A stretch of 64,000 bases of DNA. It comes from Actinomadura craniellae. GTDB lineage: Bacteria > Actinomycetota > Actinomycetes > Streptosporangiales > Streptosporangiaceae. Both the position numbers and the translations under genes were made by a program. The notes beneath the pieces are model-generated. The model was not told the DNA's origin. It searched no databases and worked only from the letters and a program-made list of their open reading frames with translations. The stretch lies in assembly GCF_003289645.1 (NCBI RefSeq), contig NZ_QLYX01000013.1, positions 62,001-126,000 on the forward strand, written 5' to 3'. Position 1 is the stretch's first letter, and each line of letters begins with the position of its first letter. Of this stretch, positions 1 to 7,555 are shown piece after piece.

Positions 1-2
1 GC

Positions 3-1763
3 CGCGCCGCCGACCGCGGCGAGGCGCATTTCCGCACGCTCGCCGAGAACATCAACGACGTGGTGTTGATCTTCGACGCGGACGGCATCGTGCAGTACGC
101 CAGCGCGGGCGCCCAGCGGACCTACAGCATGGCCCCCGACTTCCTGCTGGGCCGTCCGATCCAGGAGATCATCCACCCCGAGGACCTGCCGGGGGTGCAG
201 AGCGCCTTCCGCGCGTTCATCCGCGGCGACGAGCCGGTGCTCCGGGTGGCCTGCCGGGTTCGGGGGACCGACGGCACCTGGCTGCCGACCGAGTCCACCA
301 TCACCCGGTACGCCCGCGGGCCCGAGGGCGAGGAGCGGTTGCTGGTCACCACCCGCGACCGCAGCGAGCAGGTGGCGCTGCAACGGCAGGTCGCCCACCT
401 GACCTTCCACGACGGGCTGACCGGGCTGCCCAACCGGGCCTACTTCGAGGAGCGCACCCGGGAACTGCTGTCGCGGCGGCAGGAGGAGGCCGGGATCGCG
501 GTGGTCTTCGTCGACCTCGACGGGTTCACCGCCGTCAACGACTCCGCCGGGCACGCGGCCGGCGACCAGGTGCTGGCCCAGGCCGCGCGGCGGCTGCGCG
601 CGACCGTCCAGGCCGACGACACGGTGGCGCGCTGGGGCGGCGACGAGTTCGCCGTGCTGGTGCAGTACCCCCGCGACCCGCACGGGGCCGAGACGCAGCC
701 GGTGGTGGAACTGGCCGAGCGGCTGCTGCGGGTGCTCTCGGAGGAGCCGTACCGGGTGGGCACCAGCGGGATCGCGCTGTCGGCCTCGCTCGGCATCGCC
801 TTCGCGGCCGGCGGCTGCCCGGAGGACGACGCCGACCCTCCCGCCAAGGCGGGTGCTGAGCTGATCCGCAACGGCGACCTGGCGATGGCCCGGGCCAAGG
901 AACTGGGCGGCAGCCGGGTCGAGGTGTTCGCCGCGCACATGCACACCGATGTCGTGCAGCGGCTCGAACTGGGCAGCGAGCTGCGCCGGGCGCTGTCGGA
1001 GCGGCAGTTCACGGTGGAGTTCCAGCCGGTCGTCGAGCTGGCCACCTCCCGGGTCACCGGGGTGGAGGCCCTGCTGCGCTGGTGGCGCGGCAGCGTGGCG
1101 GTGCAGCCGCGGGAGTTCATCGGCCCGGCTGAGGAGTCGGGGCTGATGATCCCGCTGGGCGACTGGGCGCTGCGCGAGGCGTGCCGGGAGGTGGCGCGCT
1201 GGCGACAGGAGTCCTGGGAGGTCGGGCTGTCGGTCAACTTCACCGCCCGGCAGATCGCGGCCCCCCGCTTTGTCGAGTCGGTGGCCGAGGCGCTGGAGGA
1301 GACCGGCTTCCCGCCGCACGCCCTCACCTTGGAGGTGAAGGAGGAGGTCCTGGTCGAGGACGGCGGGCAGAACGTCGAGCGGCTGTCGGCCCTGCGCGAG
1401 CTGGGGGTGCGGCTGGCCATCGACGACTTCGGCACCGGTTACGCCTCGCTGGCCTACCTCGGGCAGCTCCCGGTGGACGTGATCAAGATCGACCCGTCGT
1501 TCGTGGCCGGCCTCGGCCGGGACGAGACCCTGACCCTGCTCACCCGGACGATCGTGCGGCTCGGCAGCGACCTCGGCCTGACCGTGGTGGCCGAGGGCAT
1601 CGAGCGGCCCGAGCAACTGGAACTGCTCCGCGAGATGGGCTGCCCGCGCGGCCAGGGCTTCCTGGTGGCCCGTCCGATGGCCGCCGGCCGGGCCGAGTCG
1701 CTGGTCCGGACGGGCCTGCAGGGCGGCGCGGGGATCCCGTTGCAGGGCGTGGTTCTCGGATGA
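3..1763 (+). CDS. PAS-GGDEF-EAL cyclic-di-GMP signalling protein, 5' end outside window
   Basis: The protein makes and/or breaks cyclic di-GMP. The frame is open from the window edge, and PAS sequence (RTLAENINDVVLIFDADG) continues upstream of the first GTG at 60, so the gene is truncated by the window. A PAS sensor (about the first 120 visible residues) is followed by a GGDEF domain with an intact GGDEF motif at 636-650. A C-terminal EAL domain follows with EAL, IDDFGTGYASL, VIKIDPSFV and VVAEGIE, so both catalytic sites look intact. The usual RxxD product-inhibition site reads QADD, so feedback inhibition of the cyclase is probably lost. The TGA at 1761 lies inside the putative operator of the ilvB leader. 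Family is certain; the net enzymatic direction is unknown. Confidence 0.9.
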   Translation, partial: RAADRGEAHFRTLAENINDVVLIFDADGIVQYASAGAQRTYSMAPDFLLGRPIQEIIHPEDLPGVQSAFRAFIRGDEPVLRVACRVRGTDGTWLPTESTITRYARGPEGEERLLVTTRDRSEQVALQRQVAHLTFHDGLTGLPNRAYFEERTRELLSRRQEEAGIAVVFVDLDGFTAVNDSAGHAAGDQVLAQAARRLRATVQADDTVARWGGDEFAVLVQYPRDPHGAETQPVVELAERLLRVLSEEPYRVGTSGIALSASLGIAFAAGGCPEDDADPPAKAGAELIRNGDLAMARAKELGGSRVEVFAAHMHTDVVQRLELGSELRRALSERQFTVEFQPVVELATSRVTGVEALLRWWRGSVAVQPREFIGPAEESGLMIPLGDWALREACREVARWRQESWEVGLSVNFTARQIAAPRFVESVAEALEETGFPPHALTLEVKEEVLVEDGGQNVERLSALRELGVRLAIDDFGTGYASLAYLGQLPVDVIKIDPSFVAGLGRDETLTLLTRTIVRLGSDLGLTVVAEGIERPEQLELLREMGCPRGQGFLVARPMAAGRAESLVRTGLQGGAGIPLQGVVLG

Positions 1764-1770
1764 TGAGACA
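1754..1770. promoter_or_regulatory. Putative shared BCAA operator upstream of the ilvB leader
   Basis: The sequence TCTCGGATGATGAGACA is an imperfect dyad (TCTCG-N5-TGAGA). The cimA copy at 14486-14502 is identical except for one base, and a related copy lies upstream of leuB at 11936-11950. It sits about 15 bp upstream of the likely -35 box of the ilvB leader and overlaps the previous gene's stop codon. The spread over three BCAA genes suggests one regulator. Actinomycete IclR proteins of the NdgR/LtbR group control such genes, but no such regulator is in this window, so that link is inference. Confidence 0.6.
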
Positions 1771-1784
1771 AACCGTCCACGGAT

Positions 1785-1813
1785 TTGACCGGTGGCCGGA
1801 AGTCGGCCACTGT
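1785..1813 (+). promoter_or_regulatory. Likely ilvB leader promoter
   Basis: TTGACC (1785-1790) and CACTGT (1808-1813) are 17 bp apart. They would start transcription near 1820, about 15 nt before the leader-peptide ATG. The -35 box is good and the -10 box is weak. Confidence 0.45.
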
Positions 1814-1834
1814 GGACGCGTGCAGAGCAGTCCC

Positions 1835-1870
1835 ATGATCCTTGTAGTACTCGGCAGGCGCGCGGCCTGA
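1835..1870 (+). CDS. ilvB leader peptide (BCAA attenuator)
   Basis: This 11-residue reading frame encodes [11 protein letters not shown]. Five of its first six codons are Ile, Leu, Val, Val and Leu, the products of the pathway it precedes. Its last codons form the left arm of a hairpin (1858-1892), and a T-tailed terminator follows just before ilvB. This is the layout of ribosome-mediated transcription attenuation: scarcity of charged BCAA tRNAs would stall the ribosome in the leader and let polymerase read through. Comparable ilvB leader peptides are known in actinobacteria. The frame is too short for homology searching; the call rests on codon content and context. Confidence 0.85.
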   Translation: MILVVLGRRAA

Positions 1871-1930
1871 CCCGAGCAGTCGGCTTGCGCGCTCCCCTCG
1901 ATCGCCCTCGGGCACGGGGGGTTTTTTGTT
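1858..1930 (+). terminator. ilvB attenuator: leader-stop hairpin plus T-tailed terminator
   Basis: GCGCGC at 1858-1863 can pair with GCGCGC at 1887-1892 across the leader stop codon. Immediately after, CCCC and GGGG arms (about 1894-1920), with an inner GCCC/GGGC pair, form a hairpin followed by TTTTTT at 1922-1927. The first hairpin is the likely pause or anti-termination element and the second the terminator. Confidence 0.75.
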
Positions 1931-1964
1931 GGCCGGATCCTTCTCCCACCCAAGGAACTTGCAG

Positions 1965-3707
1965 ATGACCGAGCAGATGACGGGAGCCCAGGCGCTGGTC
2001 CGCGCGCTGGAGAACGTCGGGGTCGACACCGTGTTCGGGATCCCGGGGGGAGCGATCCTTCCGGCCTACGACCCCCTCTTCGACTCCCAGAAGTTGCGGC
2101 ACATCCTGGTGCGGCACGAGCAGGGCGCGGGGCACGCCGCGCAGGGCTACGCGATGGTGACCGGCAAGGTCGGCGTCTGCATGGCGACCAGCGGCCCGGG
2201 CGCCACCAACCTGGTGACCCCGATCTCCGACGCCTACATGGACTCGGTGCCGATGGTCGCGATCACCGGCCAGGTGCCCAGCGCCGCGATCGGCACGGAC
2301 GCCTTCCAGGAGGCCGACATCGCCGGCATCACGATGCCGATCACCAAGCACAACTTCCTGATCACCGACCCGGCCGACATCGGCCGGACGATCGCCGAGG
2401 CCTTCCATATCGCCTCGACCGGACGCCCCGGCCCGGTCCTGGTCGATATCTCCAAGGACGCCCTCCAGGCCACCTTCGAGTTCAGCTGGCCGCCGCAGCT
2501 GCAACTGCCCGGCTACCGGCCCGTCACCAAGCCGCACTCCAAGCAGGTCCGCGAGGCCGCCCGGCTGATCGTCGAGTCCGAGCGCCCGGTGCTGTACGTG
2601 GGCGGCGGCGTGCTCAAGGCCGGCGCGTCGGCCGAGCTGCGGGTGCTCGCCGAGCTCACCGGGGCCCCGGTCATCACCACCCTGATGGCCAAGGGCACCT
2701 TCCCTGACAGCCACCCGCAGCACATGGGCATGCCGGGCATGCACGGCACCGTGGGCGCCGTGGGCTCGCTGCAGCGGGCCGACCTGATCGTCGCCCTGGG
2801 CGCCCGGTTCGACGACCGGGTGACCGGCCGGCTGGACACGTTCGCCCCACACGCCAAGATCGTCCACGCCGACATCGACCCGGCCGAGATCTCCAAGAAC
2901 CGGCACGCGGACGTGCCGATCGTGGGGGACGCCCGCGAGGTCATCGCCGACCTGATCGTCGCGGTGCAGGCCGAGCACGACGCCGGCCGGCGGGGCGACT
3001 ACGCCGCCTGGTGGAAGCAACTGGCCGCCTGGCGCGAGACGTACCCGCTGGGCTACGACCTGCCCGAGGACGGGTCCCTGTCGCCGCAGTACGTGATCGA
3101 GCGGATCGGGCGGCTCGTCGGGCCGGACGCCTACTACGTCGCCGGGGTCGGCCAGCACCAGATGTGGGCCGCCCAGTTCATCGGCTACGAGCGGCCCGGC
3201 GCCTTCCTCAACTCCGGTGGCGCGGGCACCATGGGCTACGCCGTCCCGGCGGCCATGGGCGCCAAGGTCGGCGCCCCGGAGGCGGCGATCTGGGCGATCG
3301 ACGGCGACGGCTGCTTCCAGATGACCAACCAGGAGCTGGCCACCTGCGCCATCGAGGGCATCCCGATCAAGGTCGCCGTGATCAACAACGGCAACCTGGG
3401 GATGGTCCGGCAGTGGCAGACCCTGTTCTACGACGGGCGCTACTCGAACACGAACCTGCATTCCCGGCGGATTCCCGACTTCGTGAAGCTCGCGGACGCC
3501 TACGGTTGTGTCGGGCTCCGCTGCGACCGTCCCGAGGACGTCGACGCCACCATCGCCAAGGCGATGGAGATCAACGACGCCCCCGTGGTCATCGACTTCG
3601 TCGTCCACCAGGACGCGATGGTGTGGCCGATGGTCGCGGCCGGCACCAGCAACGACGACATCAAGATCGCGCGTGACATGGCGCCCGAGTGGGAGAACGA
3701 GGACTAG
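1965..3707 (+). CDS. ilvB: Acetolactate synthase, large catalytic subunit
   Basis: This enzyme condenses two pyruvates to acetolactate, or pyruvate and 2-oxobutyrate to acetohydroxybutyrate, the first common step to Val, Leu and Ile. It depends on thiamine diphosphate, FAD and Mg. The 580-residue product has normal family length, with the catalytic-Glu segment [14 protein letters not shown] near residue 50 and the diphosphate-binding [13 protein letters not shown] near residue 445. ATG 1965 was chosen because AAGGA lies 8 nt upstream (1952-1956). A TTG at 1926 extends the frame but lies in the attenuator T-tract. The gene heads ilvB-ilvN-ilvC and is controlled by the upstream attenuator. Confidence 0.97.
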   Translation: MTEQMTGAQALVRALENVGVDTVFGIPGGAILPAYDPLFDSQKLRHILVRHEQGAGHAAQGYAMVTGKVGVCMATSGPGATNLVTPISDAYMDSVPMVAITGQVPSAAIGTDAFQEADIAGITMPITKHNFLITDPADIGRTIAEAFHIASTGRPGPVLVDISKDALQATFEFSWPPQLQLPGYRPVTKPHSKQVREAARLIVESERPVLYVGGGVLKAGASAELRVLAELTGAPVITTLMAKGTFPDSHPQHMGMPGMHGTVGAVGSLQRADLIVALGARFDDRVTGRLDTFAPHAKIVHADIDPAEISKNRHADVPIVGDAREVIADLIVAVQAEHDAGRRGDYAAWWKQLAAWRETYPLGYDLPEDGSLSPQYVIERIGRLVGPDAYYVAGVGQHQMWAAQFIGYERPGAFLNSGGAGTMGYAVPAAMGAKVGAPEAAIWAIDGDGCFQMTNQELATCAIEGIPIKVAVINNGNLGMVRQWQTLFYDGRYSNTNLHSRRIPDFVKLADAYGCVGLRCDRPEDVDATIAKAMEINDAPVVIDFVVHQDAMVWPMVAAGTSNDDIKIARDMAPEWENED

Positions 3708-3712
3708 GGGAC

Positions 3713-4237
3713 ATGAGCAGACACACCCTCTCGGTGCTGGTCGAGAACAAGCCCGGCATCCTCGCCCGGGTGGCGGCCCTGTTCTCCCGCCGCGGGTTCA
3801 ACATCGACTCGCTCGCGGTCGGCACCACCGAGCATCCGGAGATCTCCCGGATGACGATCGTGGTCAATGTCGAGGAACTGCCGCTGGAGCAGGTCACCAA
3901 GCAGCTCAACAAGCTGGTCAACGTGCTCAAGATCGTCGAGCTCGATCCGGCGCAGTCGGTGCAGCGCGAGCTGGTCCTGGTGAAGGTGCGCGCCGACGCC
4001 GAGACCCGGTCGCAGGTGCTGGAGACCGTCCAGCTGTTCCGGGCCAAGGTCGTCGACGTGGCGCCCGAGGCGGTGACCATCGAGGCCACCGGCAACCGCG
4101 ACAAGCTGGAGGCCCTGATCAGGGTCCTGGAGCCGTTCGGTATCAAGGAACTCGTGCAGTCGGGGATGGTGGCCATCGGCCGCGGCTCCCGCTCCATCAC
4201 CGACCGCTCGCTGCGCGCGCTGGAGCGCAGCGCCTGA
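3713..4237 (+). CDS. ilvN: Acetolactate synthase, small regulatory subunit
   Basis: This subunit stimulates IlvB and confers valine feedback inhibition. The 174-residue product starts MSRHTLSVLVENKPG, the typical opening of the N-terminal ACT domain (about residues 4-80). The C-terminal ALS small-subunit domain follows. ATG 3713 is 5 bp after the ilvB stop, with AGGGG immediately upstream, so the two are translationally coupled. The longer frame from GTG 3689 would overlap ilvB and lacks family similarity. Confidence 0.96.
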   Translation: MSRHTLSVLVENKPGILARVAALFSRRGFNIDSLAVGTTEHPEISRMTIVVNVEELPLEQVTKQLNKLVNVLKIVELDPAQSVQRELVLVKVRADAETRSQVLETVQLFRAKVVDVAPEAVTIEATGNRDKLEALIRVLEPFGIKELVQSGMVAIGRGSRSITDRSLRALERSA

Positions 4238-5281
<1,044 letters not shown>

Positions 5282-5289
5282 GCGTTTCC

Positions 5290-5320
5290 GGGCGGCGGCC
5301 CCGAGACGGGGCCGCCGCCC
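5290..5320. terminator. Hairpin terminator between ilvC and the convergent gene
   Basis: A perfect 13-bp stem (GGGCGGCGGCCCC at 5290-5302 with its complement at 5308-5320) encloses a 5-nt loop. There is no T-tract. It lies between convergent ilvC and the minus-strand gene ending at 5370, so it may act in both directions. Confidence 0.75.
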
Positions 5321-5369
5321 GGACACCGGTGCACCCGGTCGGCGCGTCCGTAGCCGGCCGGAGCATCGT

Positions 5370-6119
5370 TCAGCGCACGCGCCCGCGCAGCCGGGTGAGC
5401 AGCGGCACGATGCGGCGTGCTCCGTGCACCTCGACGACCAGCGGGCCGTCGGGAGCGAGCCGCGCGGTGGCCGCGGCTCCCTTGCGCGATCCGCGCCCGA
5501 GCCGGGGGCCGCGGACGGCACCGAACGGGGCCTCGCGGGTCAGGCCCAGCGTCCGTGCCGACACGTGCGCCTCCCACCGGCCGGCGGTGAGCCCGGCCGG
5601 GTCGACCGGCACCTCGAAGTCCGGCCCGTCCGCCGTGGCGGGAAAGCGGTGCTCGGTCTCGCCGGCGCGCAGCAGCAGGGTGACGGCGGTCCGGGGCGAC
5701 TCGACCCGGGCGATCGAGGCGTGGCCGCGGACGCGCAGCAGCCCGCCGTGCCAGCCGAAGGCGTCCAGCCGGTGCTCAACGTCGACCTCGGCGGTGATGT
5801 CGGCGTCCTGCCGGGGCACGCCGCGCAGGTACGGGTACATCACGTAGGCCCGGCCGCCCACCACCACGGCGCCCTCCCGGTGCCCGGCGAGCTCGTCCCG
5901 GATCAGCCGTTCCAGCTCCTCGTCCATCCCGTGCTGGATGCAGAACGCGCGCAGCCGGTAGGCGGCGGGCAGCGCGGCCCGCACCCCGGGGTCGAGCCCG
6001 CTCCCGAGCACCCGCCGGGTGCCCTGCACCAGCCGGCTCCGCTCGTCGGGCGCCAGGTCGAGGAAACGCTGGTCGTAGACGCGCAGGGCGTCGTGCACGG
6101 CGTCGATCGCGGGCGGCAA
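5370..6119 (-). CDS. Stand-alone module like the C-terminal region of actinobacterial glycosyltransferases
   Basis: The 249-residue product contains AYRLRAFCIQHGMDEELERL, then YPYLRG and DVEHRLD, then LRVRGHASIARV. These segments resemble, from memory, the helical linker and beta-sandwich region found behind GT-A catalytic domains in large actinobacterial glycosyltransferases (TarS/TarP linker-like). No GT-A domain or DxD motif precedes it, so it is either an orphan accessory domain or the remains of a larger gene. TTG 6119 was chosen because AGGAGA lies 6 nt upstream; the longer frame runs antisense through the PadR gene. Function is unknown. Confidence 0.65.
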   Translation of the reverse strand: MPPAIDAVHDALRVYDQRFLDLAPDERSRLVQGTRRVLGSGLDPGVRAALPAAYRLRAFCIQHGMDEELERLIRDELAGHREGAVVVGGRAYVMYPYLRGVPRQDADITAEVDVEHRLDAFGWHGGLLRVRGHASIARVESPRTAVTLLLRAGETEHRFPATADGPDFEVPVDPAGLTAGRWEAHVSARTLGLTREAPFGAVRGPRLGRGSRKGAAATARLAPDGPLVVEVHGARRIVPLLTRLRGRVR

Positions 6120-6210
6120 CGGGACTCTCCTAGACCGGGGACATGCGGCAGGGTAGGGCCTGCTCGGCCCGCCGTCCGGTAACCCGGCGGCGCGTGTCGC
6201 GCCCTCTCGA

Positions 6211-6252
6211 TGCATACGCGGTATTGCCTTGTGCATACGCGGTATGCATACT
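6211..6252 (+). promoter_or_regulatory. padR promoter with overlapping TGCATAC operators
   Basis: TTGCCT (6224-6229) and CATACT (6247-6252) are 17 bp apart and would start transcription at about 6259-6261, on the PadR ATG. A perfect dyad, TGCATAC-GCG-GTATGCA (6232-6248), fills the spacer. A near copy lies 21 bp upstream (6211-6227), and a third TGCATAC half-site overlaps the -10 box (6245-6251). The layout predicts autorepression. Confidence 0.75.
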
Positions 6253-6260
6253 GCGTAGGT

Positions 6261-6842
6261 ATGTCGATCCGTCATGGCCTGCTCGCCCTGCTCGCCCAGG
6301 GCCCCCGCTACGGCTACCAGCTCCGGGCCGAGTTCGAGTCCTCCACCGGCTCGACCTGGCCCCTCAACATCGGCCAGGTCTACTCCACGCTGTCCCGGCT
6401 CGAACGGGACGAACTCGTGCTGCGCGGGGACGCCGACGAGGAGGGCCGCTTCGTCTACAGCATCACCGCCGAGGGGACGGCCGAAGTGCGGCACTGGTTC
6501 GCCACCCCCGTGGAGCGCACCGACCGGCCCCGCGACGAACTGGCCATCAAGCTCGCGATGGCCGTGACCACCCCGGGGGTGGACGTGGCCGACGTCGTGC
6601 AGACGCAGCGCACCGCCACGCTCCGCGCCCTCCAGGACCTCACCCGGCTGAAGGCCGGCGCGTCCGCCGCCCCGGCCGACCCCGGCGAGCAGGCGTGGCG
6701 GCTCGTCCTGGAGTCCATGGTCTTCCACGCCGAGGCGGAGGTGCGCTGGCTCGACCACTGCGAGTCCTTCATGGTGCGCGTCACCCCGCCCGCCCGGCCG
6801 GCGGCCGCCCCCGCCGACGCCCCCAAGGAGGCGCGCCGATGA
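6261..6842 (+). CDS. PadR-family transcriptional regulator
   Basis: The 193-residue protein opens with the PadR winged helix (MSIRHGLLALLAQGPRYGYQ), including the wing segment GQVYSTLSRLERDELV, followed by a helical dimerisation tail with LARGE-type spacing. PadR proteins usually repress a neighbouring exporter until a toxic ligand binds. ATG 6261 was chosen over the upstream ATG 6210 because the family sequence starts here and the promoter places the transcript start at this codon (leaderless). Its stop overlaps the ATP-binding gene by 4 bp (ATGA), so all three genes to 10140 form one operon. Confidence 0.92.
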   Translation: MSIRHGLLALLAQGPRYGYQLRAEFESSTGSTWPLNIGQVYSTLSRLERDELVLRGDADEEGRFVYSITAEGTAEVRHWFATPVERTDRPRDELAIKLAMAVTTPGVDVADVVQTQRTATLRALQDLTRLKAGASAAPADPGEQAWRLVLESMVFHAEAEVRWLDHCESFMVRVTPPARPAAAPADAPKEARR

Positions 6843-7555
6843 ACGTTCTCCGGATGCGGGCGGTCGGCCGCGATCACGGCTCCGGGGCGGGGCTGGTCCG
6901 CGCGCTCCGCGACATCGACCTGAGCGTGGCCGGCGGCGAGTTCGTCGCCGTGATGGGCCCCTCCGGCTCGGGCAAGTCCACCCTGCTCACCCTGGCCGGG
7001 GGTCTCGACACGCCGACCGCGGGCCAGGTGCTGGTCGACGGAGACGACCTCGGCTCCCTCGGCCCGGCGCGGCTGGCGGCGCTCCGCCGCCGCCGGATCG
7101 GCTACGTGTTCCAGGACCTCAACCTCATCCCCGGGCTGACCGCGGCCGAGAACGTGATGCTGCCACGCGAACTCGACGGCGTCCGCACCCGGGCCGCCCG
7201 GCGGGAGGCCCGCGCCGCGCTGGCCGAAGTCGGCGTCGGCGACCTGGCCGACCGGTTCCCCGACGAGATGTCCGGCGGCCAGCAGCAGCGGGTGGCGATC
7301 GCCCGGGCGCTGGTCGGCGACCGCGGGCTGGTCCTGACGGACGAGCCCACCGGGGCGCTCGACAGCCAGACGGGCGACGAGGTGATGCGGCTGCTGCGCA
7401 CCCGCTGCGACGCGGGGGCCGCCTGCCTGATGGTGACGCACGACGCCCGGCACGCCGCCTGGGCCGACCGGGTGGTCTTCCTGCGGGACGGCGCGCTGGT
7501 CGACGGCACCGGTGCCCGGCCCGGTCCCGACACCTTGCTGGAGGCGGGCCGGTGA
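6839..7555 (+). CDS. ABC transporter ATP-binding protein (MacB/LolD-like)
   Basis: This 238-residue ATPase powers the FtsX-type permease encoded next. Walker A is GPSGSGKST (about residue 38), the Q-loop is YVFQDLNLIPGLTA, the signature is MSGGQQQRVAIARAL and Walker B is LVLTDEPTGALD. The type serves exporters of peptides, antibiotics or lipoproteins rather than importers. ATG 6839 overlaps the padR stop, and its own stop overlaps the permease start (GTGA), which implies translational coupling. PadR control suggests induction by the exported compound; the substrate cannot be read from sequence. Confidence 0.93.
   Translation: MNVLRMRAVGRDHGSGAGLVRALRDIDLSVAGGEFVAVMGPSGSGKSTLLTLAGGLDTPTAGQVLVDGDDLGSLGPARLAALRRRRIGYVFQDLNLIPGLTAAENVMLPRELDGVRTRAARREARAALAEVGVGDLADRFPDEMSGGQQQRVAIARALVGDRGLVLTDEPTGALDSQTGDEVMRLLRTRCDAGAACLMVTHDARHAAWADRVVFLRDGALVDGTGARPGPDTLLEAGR

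Noticed and set aside
1926-1964. TTG 1926 as the start of ilvB
   Set aside because: It lies in the T-tract of the attenuator terminator and has no ribosome site. ATG 1965 has AAGGA 8 nt upstream.
5370-6758. 462-codon minus-strand frame extending the glycosyltransferase-like gene upstream
   Set aside because: The extra 213 codons run antisense through padR and its operator region and have no family similarity. The ribosome site at TTG 6119 marks the likely start.
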